DNA of 64,000 nucleotides from Planctomycetota bacterium (GTDB lineage Bacteria; Planctomycetota; Planctomycetia; Gemmatales; HRBIN36). The stretch spans positions 1 through 64,000 of the forward strand of contig JACTMY010000005.1 in assembly GCA_014584395.1 (NCBI GenBank), written 5' to 3'. Numbering within the stretch: the first letter of the stretch is position 1; every line of letters begins with the position of its first letter. This document shows positions 7,273-14,054 of the stretch, piece by piece. The notes below the pieces were generated by a model. That model worked only from the letters and a program-made list of their open reading frames with translations, was not told where the DNA came from and searched no databases. Made by a program: the position numbers and the translations under genes.

Positions 7273-7368
7273 GCCGAACCAGGCGCTGCAGCCGACGGCG
7301 GGGCGTGATTCGTTTTTCCTGACCATAGCTCACTCGGCCCCCGCCGCGGCTGAGCTGGGTCGTTCGGC
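7273..7368 (+). repeat. attC8
   Basis: This 96-bp site runs from GCCGAAC (7273-7279) to GTTCGGC (7362-7368). It shares its arms (CAGGCGCTGCAGCCGACGGCGGGG and CCCCGCCGCGGCTGAGCTGGGTC) with attC1 and attC9. Confidence 0.88.
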
Positions 7369-7386
7369 GGGTTGGGAGGGTGATAC

Positions 7387-8169
7387 GTGATGGATTCGCG
7401 TGCGATTCTGGTTGACTGGTTGCGAAGCCAGTTCGCTGAGGAAAAATCGACTGGCTTCGCACGTTTGAGACGAGTACCTGATACGCATGTGATTCGTTTC
7501 CTCGATCACTTCGCAAGCCTTAACGAAGTCGAGCAAACGAGTATTGCCGCGGTTCTATCCGAGTGGGCCTCGTACCCCTTGTCGGGGACGCCGGTGCCCC
7601 AGATTGTCTCCGAGCAGTTCACTCGGGCGACGGCGATTCCAGGTCGATCCGGTGGGTTGCGCTACACGAATGTGAACCTCCTCGCCGGTCTCAAGAAACA
7701 GCACGGCGATCTGGTGAACTGGTTTCAAAGCCGTGGAATCGACGGCATGGCCCTGCAGTTGCCGGAACTCTTGGTGCGCGATGTCAGCGAATTGGTTCCC
7801 GTCAAGCCAGCCAGTTTACGCCGACTTGTGCGGACCGCATTTGCCCAGCGATTCGCCGCAACTGATCGCGACATGGGCAGCGAGATCTGGTGTTACGACG
7901 GCACGCTGGGCGAGTCGTCGGTGCGTGTGATGGTCCGCTATTCGGGAAGAATGTCACGGCCGCAACTGGATTACCAAGTCCAAGTTCGGTCGGCGAACCA
8001 AGTGAGGACGCCGCCGCCGCTCTGCTTCGAGTCGGTTTTGGGCGTGGGCTTTGGCCAGTGGGATTACTTGACAAAGGTGAATGCCGAGCGCTCTGTGCAA
8101 CTGCTCGGCGAACTCGTCGAGTACGTTGTGAACTTCGCTGAACGGCTCCCGGTCTTAAACAGGGCCTAA
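7387..8169 (+). CDS. Hypothetical cassette protein (cassette 9)
   Basis: This 260-residue soluble protein is among the longer single-gene cassette products. GTG 7387 and ATG 7390 are adjacent start options, with GGGAGG a few bases upstream. No domain was recognised. The first half is helical (DTHVIRFLDHFASLNEVEQTSIAAVLSEW); the second has beta-type segments (SSVRVMVRYSGRMSRPQLDYQVQV) that could form an open sheet, and the C-terminus is helical. The stop codon overlaps the GCCTAAC box of attC9. No partner gene is present. Confidence 0.6.
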   Translation: MMDSRAILVDWLRSQFAEEKSTGFARLRRVPDTHVIRFLDHFASLNEVEQTSIAAVLSEWASYPLSGTPVPQIVSEQFTRATAIPGRSGGLRYTNVNLLAGLKKQHGDLVNWFQSRGIDGMALQLPELLVRDVSELVPVKPASLRRLVRTAFAQRFAATDRDMGSEIWCYDGTLGESSVRVMVRYSGRMSRPQLDYQVQVRSANQVRTPPPLCFESVLGVGFGQWDYLTKVNAERSVQLLGELVEYVVNFAERLPVLNRA

Positions 8170-8259
8170 CCAGGCGCTGCACGCCTACGGCGGCGCATGT
8201 AGCGTTTCCCAGATGCGTAGCTCCCCGCGCCCTGCCGCGGCTGAGCTAGGTCGTTATCT
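8164..8259 (+). repeat. attC9
   Basis: This 96-bp site runs from GCCTAAC (8164-8170) to GTTATCT (8253-8259). It shares arms and the central TGTAGCGTTTCCCAGA block with attC1. Confidence 0.87.
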
Positions 8260-8324
8260 GCCTTAGGGCGCGAACCTATCGTTGCCAGCTGTGTCCTCAA
8301 CGTCTGGACCACAAGGACTATATC

Positions 8325-9251
8325 ATGGACATCGTGAACCTCTCGGCAGAGCCTCGCGGCAAACTGCGTTCGTGGATTCCGCACGACCTGACCGCCGACA
8401 AAATCGTCTTTCTTCCTGATGCTTGCCCGGGGAAATCGCCATTGCCTACGGGCACAGCGGTTCACACGCGACAGGTGAATTGGCGCAAGTTCGCCGTCTC
8501 CGACTGTGGATGCGGGATGCGTCTCCTTCGCTCTGAACTCTCGCCAGGAGAACTTGACCTATTGCGCTGGGATCACGTTGCCGATATTTTGCGCCGGAAT
8601 AAAGGTGGGCTTGGCGACCTGGGCGGCGGCAATCACTTTCTGGACGCACTGGAACCGTACGACAACGGTCCGTTGCATTTCTTGATACACACCGGATCGA
8701 GAAACGAATCGGGTCATGTCGATAATCTGATTAACAATCCGAGCCACTTCGACAGCGAATTTGACCGAGTCGTCCAATGGGCTGTCGACAACCGCGCCGC
8801 GATCCACGACGCCATCACCGAGGTGTTTGGTGACGTCGACCTTGTGCTTGATCTGCCGCACAACACCTATCAGATTCTCGATGACGGGAGTGCCATCATT
8901 CGCAAAGGATCGGTGCATGTCGAGCCTGGTGATTTGTCTGTGTTGCCCTCCCATATGTCTGGCGATGTAGTCTTGGTGCGCGCAAGGGAGAATGTAGGTG
9001 AAATATTGAACTCGATTAGTCATGGAACCGGCCGCAAAATGTCACGTAGCGACTGCAAGCCGTTAGCCGACCGCTTCGACTTCGCGGCGATGCGCAAACG
9101 GATATTGATCCCCACGGGTGTCAGCGATTCGTCGCTGCGAACCGATGGCCCATTCGCATATCGCGACCTTGACGAATGCATGGCTCTGATTGACGACTAT
9201 GTTGAGCCCGTGATGCGTTTCGGTGTCATCGGCTACATGGGCCACCTCTAA
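8325..9251 (+). CDS. Short RtcB-like RNA ligase (cassette 10)
   Basis: This 308-residue protein has the RtcB 3'-phosphate RNA ligase motifs in order: DCGCGM (D60, C63, metal ligands), LGGGNHFLD (99-107, metal and guanylate site), HTGSRN (H122), LDLPHNTYQ (H179-N180), RKGSVHVEPGD, and SISHGTGRKMSR, whose H232 matches the His that carries the GMP. AYRDLDEC near the end matches the family's A-Y-K-D block with Lys to Arg. RtcB joins 2',3'-cyclic or 3'-phosphate RNA ends to 5'-OH ends. It is shorter than typical RtcB (about 400-480 residues), mainly at the N-terminus. It is the only gene in its cassette, directly before a BECR-type RNase module, which suggests an RNA-repair role. Confidence 0.85.
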   Translation: MDIVNLSAEPRGKLRSWIPHDLTADKIVFLPDACPGKSPLPTGTAVHTRQVNWRKFAVSDCGCGMRLLRSELSPGELDLLRWDHVADILRRNKGGLGDLGGGNHFLDALEPYDNGPLHFLIHTGSRNESGHVDNLINNPSHFDSEFDRVVQWAVDNRAAIHDAITEVFGDVDLVLDLPHNTYQILDDGSAIIRKGSVHVEPGDLSVLPSHMSGDVVLVRARENVGEILNSISHGTGRKMSRSDCKPLADRFDFAAMRKRILIPTGVSDSSLRTDGPFAYRDLDECMALIDDYVEPVMRFGVIGYMGHL

Positions 9252-9265
9252 GTGTGGGGTTCGGC

Positions 9266-9361
9266 ACATAACCAACGGCTGCAGCAGACCGGGGCGGCAT
9301 GTAGCGGTTCTGGAGTTCATAGCCCACTGAGCGGCCCGGCAAGTGAGCACAGTCGTTCGGC
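9266..9361 (+). repeat. attC10
   Basis: This 96-bp site runs from ACATAAC (9266-9272) to GTTCGGC (9355-9361). The 3' arm GCGGCCCGGCAAGTGAGCAC matches attC5. Confidence 0.85.
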
Positions 9362-9377
9362 TACCAGAGGAACCATA

Positions 9378-10529
9378 ATGGAAGCACTACGAGTCGGACG
9401 CAACGACGCTTGCTCGTATGGCAGCGGCAAGAAGTTCAAGAAGTGCTGCCTGCAAGCCCGCCATTCCTATCTGCCGGCAACGTCCGCTCGTTTCGTGCAG
9501 CCGCCGGCCCGAAGCTCATTCGCACGGACTGCCGGGCCTGTGAGCGCTCGCAGTGCTCCACCTCCACGAATGGCGGGTCTGTTTGATGACTTGCCGGCGG
9601 AGACCGCAGAAGACGAACCAGACGCGCCGCCATTGCAGAGCGTTCCGCTGCTCCCCGTCGAGGTCGGCCTGCATTACACCTATCCTGAGCCGTTCGGGGA
9701 AGCCGAAGTCACTTTCGTCTTCCCTGCTGGCAAGTGCTTCCTACTCGAGAACGACGACCCAATCCTTGTCGAAAACCTGAAATCCGGCGACCACGTGGTG
9801 CTTCGCGACGACCAAATCGCGACCATCACCGAGGTTCGGCTTTATTATGAACCGCCCGATCCGCCCACGGTCGGGGAAAATGGGCGTGTGCTGAGCCGCG
9901 TCATCGGGACTATCAAGCACAAGGGCCCTACGGTCATCGACGTGCAATGGGCTGGGTACACTGCGACCAATAGCCCGGAACACCCATACTACTCGGTCAG
10001 CCGCCAGCGCTATGTCCCGGCCAATCAGCTTCAAGTCGGCGAGTTGCTTCGAACTGACGACAACCTGGTAACTCCGGTCCTCTCGGTCAGCGCGCCGCGT
10101 CATGGCCTGATCGACCTGTACAACATCGAAGTAGAGCACTTCCACAACTACTACGTCGGCAGTGGAGAAGGCAACTCGGTGCTGGTCCACAACGGAGCCA
10201 GCGGCGCGGGCGGATACATCAACACGCCGAAGCAGCTGCAAAGCAGCTTGTGGACCGGCACAAAAAAACTGTCCCCGGTGCAGAACGCATACGGCCACTT
10301 CCTCAAGCACGGCGCTGATTTTGGCGCGAAAAACTCGCTCGACTACGTTCGACAAGCTCAGAGTTTCCTTCGGAATCCTCCAGCCGGAACGCTAACCAAG
10401 GTCCGTCCAAACGGAGATATCCTGCGCTATCACCCGCCCTCGAACACGTTCGGGTTGCTCGGACCAAACCGAGCTCCGAGGACGTTCTTCAAGCCAGGCG
10501 CAGGCATCAATTACTGGAACCTGCAATGA
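9378..10529 (+). CDS. SEC-C-like / Hint / CdiA-type tRNase-like protein C (cassette 11)
   Basis: The protein has 383 residues from ATG 9378; an upstream extension would cross attC10. It has a SEC-C-like start (RNDACSYGSGKKFKKCC) in which the second ligand is Tyr14 instead of Cys. A Pro/Ala-rich linker follows, then a Hint domain (about 109-272) with Val114 at the catalytic Cys position, N-S-P-E-H202 for the T-P-G-H block, and terminal H271-N272-G273. The 111-residue tail contains AYGHFLKHGADFG, DYVRQAQSFL, PAGTLTKVRPNGDILRYHP and RTFFKP, which strongly recalls CdiA C-terminal tRNase domains of the BECR fold (H307, H311 and T369 as candidate catalytic residues). Its last bases ATGA overlap a possible start of the next gene, and two small genes follow. 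Confidence 0.87.
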   Translation: MEALRVGRNDACSYGSGKKFKKCCLQARHSYLPATSARFVQPPARSSFARTAGPVSARSAPPPRMAGLFDDLPAETAEDEPDAPPLQSVPLLPVEVGLHYTYPEPFGEAEVTFVFPAGKCFLLENDDPILVENLKSGDHVVLRDDQIATITEVRLYYEPPDPPTVGENGRVLSRVIGTIKHKGPTVIDVQWAGYTATNSPEHPYYSVSRQRYVPANQLQVGELLRTDDNLVTPVLSVSAPRHGLIDLYNIEVEHFHNYYVGSGEGNSVLVHNGASGAGGYINTPKQLQSSLWTGTKKLSPVQNAYGHFLKHGADFGAKNSLDYVRQAQSFLRNPPAGTLTKVRPNGDILRYHPPSNTFGLLGPNRAPRTFFKPGAGINYWNLQ

Positions 10530-10549
10530 CCAGAAAGGAGCAGCGAACC

Positions 10550-10822
10550 ATGAACCGATTTCCGTGCCCGTGCTGCGGCTATTTAACCCTTGACCAAGAA
10601 CCACCCGGCACCTTCCAGATTTGCGAGGTGTGCAACTGGGAAGACGACAACGTGCAGTACGAAAACCCTTCGTTCGAGGGAGGAGCCAACAAGGAAAGTC
10701 TGAATCAGTCGCGCGTCAATTTCAAAACGTTCGGGGCTAAGTCGCGGGAGGCTTTATCTGACGTCCGGCAACCGCGTCCCAGCGAAGTCCCAGGCGCTCA
10801 AACAGCCGAACGGCAGGGGTGA
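10550..10822 (+). CDS. CPCC-family cysteine-rich protein, candidate immunity protein C
   Basis: This 90-residue protein opens with FPCPCCGYLTLDQEPPGTFQ followed by ICEVCNWEDDNVQ, the signature of the Cys-rich CPCC family, often encoded next to polymorphic toxins. I chose ATG 10550 because AAGGAG sits 9-10 bases upstream; an in-frame ATG at 10526 overlaps the toxin-like stop and adds eight residues. The two CxxC pairs can form a zinc knuckle. The tail (NQSRVNFKTFGAKS) is typical of the family. The position suggests it binds the tRNase-like domain encoded just upstream. Confidence 0.85.
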   Translation: MNRFPCPCCGYLTLDQEPPGTFQICEVCNWEDDNVQYENPSFEGGANKESLNQSRVNFKTFGAKSREALSDVRQPRPSEVPGAQTAERQG

Positions 10823-10824
10823 CC

Positions 10825-11364
10825 ATGAAAAACAGATTTCATATCGGAGTCTGCACCGACCGCGAACTTCTCAGCAATCAACCGCCACAGTTTCGGCACA
10901 CCAACCTGTTGTTCACGCCGTTCGCCATCCGTGTCGGCGAGCGCGATTTCCCCGCGTCCTTCTGGACTGATTTCGCTGGCGCTTCGCTGTTCAAATGGTG
11001 TCGAGCTGTTTGGGGCATGTCCTGCGGCGAGGAACGCGCCGCCCGATTGACCTTCTGGTACACCTACGAATTCTGGCTGCGCAAGACCGCTTCGCATTGG
11101 TGGCGGTTGAGCTTGGTAGAACGCAAGCCTGATTCCAAAAAGATCACCTACGAAGCGCTCGTTCTTCCAGAGCGGGTTGAGGCAGAGTTGCTTACCGCCA
11201 GCCGGAAGCTGATCGCAGGCGCGAAGAACGCTCGAGTGTGGACCGAAGACTGCGCCACGCTGGCAGCTTTCCTCGATGACCCCGAAGACTATTTACACCA
11301 GTTGGAACTCGGCATTATTCCTGCTCCAAAGTTCTTATTTATGAGCCAGCGTCCACCCGTGTAG
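10825..11364 (+). CDS. Hypothetical protein, third gene of the toxin C cassette
   Basis: This 179-residue protein starts at ATG 10825 (GTG 10819 is also possible), two bases after the CPCC gene, forming a tight three-gene unit. It is rich in Trp and aromatic residues (ASFWTDFAGASLFKWCRAVWGM and RLTFWYTYEFWLRKTASHWW) and has no export signal. No family was recognised. It may be a second immunity protein or a modulator; such extra genes are common behind polymorphic toxins. It ends just before the damaged attC11. Confidence 0.65.
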   Translation: MKNRFHIGVCTDRELLSNQPPQFRHTNLLFTPFAIRVGERDFPASFWTDFAGASLFKWCRAVWGMSCGEERAARLTFWYTYEFWLRKTASHWWRLSLVERKPDSKKITYEALVLPERVEAELLTASRKLIAGAKNARVWTEDCATLAAFLDDPEDYLHQLELGIIPAPKFLFMSQRPPV

Positions 11365-11374
11365 GCGGGGCAGC

Positions 11375-11426
11375 AGCGAACACGTCCTTGCAGGCGGCCC
11401 CGGCAGGTTAGCCGAGCGATTCGGCG
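11375..11426 (+). repeat. attC11, half-deleted
   Basis: Only a 3' half is clear: GCGGCCCCGGCAGGT followed by AGC and TTCGGCG matches attC7 closely. A possible 5' box AGCGAAC (11375-11381) is too near for a full site, and the 3' box reads GATTCGG rather than GTTCGGC. The site has probably lost recombination activity. Confidence 0.6.
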
Positions 11427-11462
11427 GCAAGAGCTCTTTCCTTCATGGACCAGGAGAAATTC

Positions 11463-11817
11463 ATGGGTCGATACATCGATGGCTTCGTGTTACCCGCGGC
11501 GAAAGATCACGTTGAAGAACATCGGTGTTTGGCCGAGAAGGCGGCGCTGAATTGGAAAGAACACGGCGCACTCGATGACTGGTAGTGCGTCGGCGATGAC
11601 TTGCAGGCGGATGAGCAGTGCGACGCCTCGTCTCCACAGCTCGTCCAAGCACGTCCCGATGAAACCGTGATATTGCGTGGGCGGTTTTGCATCGCGTGAA
11701 CATCGAGACCGGGCCAACGAGAAAATCATGGCTGATCCTCGGCTCAAGGAGATGATGAGCCTTGATGAGCCGCTTTTCGATCTAAAGCGAATGGCTCACG
11801 GCGGTTTCATGCAATGA
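11463..11817 (+). pseudogene. Broken DUF1428 (YbaA-like) gene, last cassette
   Basis: The frame from ATG 11463 (with AGGAG upstream) reads MGRYIDGFVLPAAKDHVEEH and continues to WKEHGALDDW, which is the start of DUF1428, then meets an in-frame TAG where the family continues with E-C-V-G-D-D. The text after the stop (CVGDDLQADEQ, then RPDETVI) still matches. After a frameshift near 11670 another frame reads SREHRDRANEKIMADPRLKE and on to FDLKRMAHGGFMQ, the family C-terminus, ending at TGA 11815-11817. At least one nonsense mutation and one frameshift are visible. The function of intact members is unknown. Confidence 0.85.
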
Positions 11818-11837
11818 GTCCATGCGTAAAGGAAACG

Positions 11838-11895
11838 GCAATCGAAGACCAGACCCCGGCCGGGTAGCACGGCGATATAAAAATGGGCGTTAGCC
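11838..11895 (+). repeat. Possible decayed terminal attC at the integron edge
   Basis: The block GACCAGACCCCGGCCGGG resembles the left arm of attC6, and GTTAGCC (11889-11895) resembles a 3' box. The two arms no longer pair convincingly. The box overlaps the reverse-strand stop of trxA, so it could be coincidence. Confidence 0.3.
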
Positions 11896-12225
11896 TTCGA
11901 GGACGCGCTTGATCGCCGATTGGAACACGGGTTTGCGTTCCGCGCCGACGATGCGTTCCGCCACCTGGCCGTTCTTGAAGATGAAGATTTGCGGGATGCT
12001 GTTCACCCGATATTGCGAGGCGATGTCCTGGGCGTCGTCGACGTTGAGCTTGCCGACCTTGATTTTGCCCTCGTTCTCCTTCGCCAATTCATCGATCGTG
12101 GGGGCCAACGCCCGGCAGGGACCGCACCAGACGGCCCAAAAGTCAACAAGCACGGGAATGGAACTTTCCATCACTTCCTTTTGCCAATTCTCGGAGGTGA
12201 ACTCGTGCACCAAGCTGCTTGCCAT
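11890..12225 (-). CDS. trxA: Thioredoxin
   Basis: This 111-residue cytoplasmic thioredoxin has the active site WCGPC (C34, C37), the preceding VLVDFWA strand, the cis-Pro loop SIPQIFIF and the expected family length. It reduces protein disulfides using electrons from thioredoxin reductase. The start at 12225 is chosen because the product begins MASSLVHEFTS and has AAAGG upstream; a longer open frame to 12612 adds non-family sequence. Its stop codon marks the edge of the integron. A good sigma70-like promoter lies about 100 bases upstream. Confidence 0.95.
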   Translation of the reverse strand: MASSLVHEFTSENWQKEVMESSIPVLVDFWAVWCGPCRALAPTIDELAKENEGKIKVGKLNVDDAQDIASQYRVNSIPQIFIFKNGQVAERIVGAERKPVFQSAIKRVLEG

Positions 12226-12324
12226 GATGGATGACCTTTCTTCCCCGCGGTCGGGGATATGGCTGCGACGGAAACAAACCCGGAGCCGATGCATGTTGTC
12301 CGGCCCGATGAATCTTGTATCGCA

Positions 12325-12352
12325 ATTATAGACGGCCATGGTCCATGGGCAA
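12325..12352 (-). promoter_or_regulatory. Predicted sigma70-type promoter of trxA
   Basis: On the minus strand, TTGCCC (12352-12347) and a perfect TATAAT (12330-12325) are 16 bases apart, giving a leader of about 90 bases before the trxA start. Confidence 0.55.
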
Positions 12353-12664
12353 CGTCGCCGGACCGTGGCGACCGTACCGGTCTTCCCAGTCGTCGGAAGT
12401 TTGGCCGGGCCGCTTCCTAGTTTTTGGAATCGTGCTATGGTTAAACGCGCTAATGAAGCATGATTCTCCAAGTTCTTGTCATGAAGCAGCGTCTTGGCAT
12501 CAGGATTGCTAGCCATTTCGGAACAACCCATGAAATTCTGCATGAGGCGACATGGGGCCAAGGGCTTTGCCGGGAAGTTCTTCATGCTAGCCCTGCACTG
12601 ACGATCAGACAAAGAGGATCAATTTGCTGGCATGGAAAGCTTTGATTCGCTATCCTGTGTCTGC

Positions 12665-12692
12665 TTGACACGGCGCGGGGAGCCACTAAAAC
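12665..12692 (+). promoter_or_regulatory. Possible promoter of the oxidase cluster
   Basis: TTGACA (12665-12670) and TAAAAC (12687-12692) are 16 bases apart and precede the cytochrome gene at 12731. The rest of the 12226-12730 gap shows no gene on either strand. Confidence 0.35.
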
Positions 12693-12730
12693 ATCCCCAC
12701 TCACCAGCATTAATCGTGGAGGGAGCAAGC

Positions 12731-13918
12731 GTGACGGTCCGCATTGGTTTGGTTGGCGTTGTGTTGAGTGGCTTGCTGATCTTCTCGGGCTGCAATGTAA
12801 ACGAATATCCTGATTATCTCAGCTATGAATTCCGAACGCACGGCACGGTCGTGGACAACAAGCGATCGGAATTGACCCTCGATCCCGACAAGGCGGCGCA
12901 GCTCAACGAACTACTCAAGCCCCATTTCGGGACGCCGGCGAATCCGGTCGTGCGCGGTACTCCGGGCGACGACATGGATCCGGACGACGCGGCCTTGCTC
13001 ACCGCTCCCGACATGCAGTTGAGCGACGACGCCCTCAAACGCGGCTCGATTTTGTACCGCCAGCATTGCCTCTATTGCCACGGGATCAACGGCGACGGCG
13101 GCGGCCCCACGGGCCAGTTCCTCAACCCCTTGCCGCGTGATTTTCGGACAGGGCTGTTTAAATTCCGTTCGACGGCCAAAGTGGACGATCAAGGCAAGGT
13201 GGACGCCGCCGCGGTGACGCCGCCGTCGCGGGCCGACCTCCTCAAAACCCTGAAACACGGTATCCCCTCCGCGTCGATGCCCGCCTTCAACTTGCTTCCT
13301 GAAACCGACCTCAACGCATTGGTGAGCTATGTGATTCACCTCAGCCTTCGCGGGCAAACGGAAATCGCCATGGCCAAGCGGCTCATCGGCGGCGACGTGC
13401 CCAGTGCCGAGGACATCACCGAGGAAGTCAAAAAAATCGCCAAACGCTGGCAGAAGGACGCCTCGCAGCGGCTCATACCCAAGCCGCCGTCGGAAGGGTG
13501 GGACGTAGTGGCCAATAAAGGCCGCAGCACGAACTGGGAGCAGGGCCGCCACATTTATCTCACGGTTGGCGGCTGCGTGCAATGCCATGGCAAGGACGGC
13601 TCGTCCAGCATCGTGGAAGTGGCCGATAATGCAACGCGCCTCGACTCGTGGGGCCATCTGAATCCGCCGCGGAATCTGCATTTGGGGGTGTATCGCGGGG
13701 GCAGCCGGCCCATCGATCTTTTCTATCGGATCAAATTGGGGATCGCGGGGTCGGGGATGCCGGCGGCCGCCGATTTCTGGCAGTCCGAACCGGTCAAGCC
13801 GGGCGAGCAGCCCAAGCCGATGCGGCCGTTCACGGATGAAGAGGTCTGGCAACTCGTGGACTATGTGATGAACATTCCCGGCCAGCGCATTGGCGGCGGG
13901 TCATCGGCGGCGCGATGA
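12731..13918 (+). CDS. Di-haem cytochrome c lipoprotein
   Basis: The product has 395 residues. The start is GTG 12731, with GGAGGG at 12718-12723; this places a lipoprotein signal (VGVVLSGLLIFSGC) at the N-terminus, whereas the longer open frame does not. Two c-type haem sites are visible: C113-x-x-C-H with HGINGDGGGPTG after it, and C282-x-x-C-H286. The two cytochrome domains are joined by a helical linker. It should sit on the outer face of the inner membrane and pass electrons to the oxidase encoded downstream, whose subunit II lacks its own haem c. It could also be a relic of an alternative complex III, whose genes often precede such oxidases; no other such gene is seen here. Confidence 0.88.
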   Translation: MTVRIGLVGVVLSGLLIFSGCNVNEYPDYLSYEFRTHGTVVDNKRSELTLDPDKAAQLNELLKPHFGTPANPVVRGTPGDDMDPDDAALLTAPDMQLSDDALKRGSILYRQHCLYCHGINGDGGGPTGQFLNPLPRDFRTGLFKFRSTAKVDDQGKVDAAAVTPPSRADLLKTLKHGIPSASMPAFNLLPETDLNALVSYVIHLSLRGQTEIAMAKRLIGGDVPSAEDITEEVKKIAKRWQKDASQRLIPKPPSEGWDVVANKGRSTNWEQGRHIYLTVGGCVQCHGKDGSSSIVEVADNATRLDSWGHLNPPRNLHLGVYRGGSRPIDLFYRIKLGIAGSGMPAAADFWQSEPVKPGEQPKPMRPFTDEEVWQLVDYVMNIPGQRIGGGSSAAR

Positions 13919-13987
13919 GTAGAGCGTGGGGAGGCGGGGCGAGTCGTCATGGGCTGGCCTCGGCCAGGCAGAAGAAAATCGCCTTGA

Positions 13988-14016
13988 CAAGGCCTGCTCG
14001 CCGCGGGCGGGCCTTG
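13988..14016 (+). promoter_or_regulatory. Hairpin before coxB
   Basis: CAAGGCC (13988-13994) and GGCCTTG (14010-14016) form a 7-bp stem with a GC-rich loop. No U-run follows, so it may be an mRNA stability or attenuation element rather than a terminator. Confidence 0.4.
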
Positions 14017-14054
14017 CCAGGGATTATTCATTTTGACTTGCAAGGGGAATCCAC

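Larger units (their letters stand above)
1..11895 (+). mobile_element. Chromosomal integron: intI (partial), putative attI and about 12 gene cassettes
   Basis: The region starts with the C-terminal part of an integron integrase and continues with short genes, each followed by an imperfect palindrome of mostly 91-97 bp that begins with an RYYYAAC-like box (GCCGAAC, GCCTAAC, GGCTAAC, ATCTAAC) and ends with a GTTRRRY-like box (GTTAGGC, GTTCGGC, GTTAGAT, GTTAGCC). All genes lie on the + strand, as expected for cassettes inserted at one attI. The integrase is in the same orientation as the cassettes, unlike class 1 integrons where it is divergent. The right end is decayed: the eleventh attC keeps only its 3' half, the last cassette holds a pseudogene, and array-like sequence stops at the trxA stop codon. 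The left boundary is outside the window. Confidence 0.9.

Noticed and set aside
11889..11895. GTTAGCC as the definite final attC box
   Set aside because: It coincides with the trxA stop codon and its partner arm is poor, so it was kept only as a low-confidence feature.
12226..12612. Upstream extension of thioredoxin to 240 residues
   Set aside because: The extension has no thioredoxin-family sequence and lies over the predicted trxA promoter.
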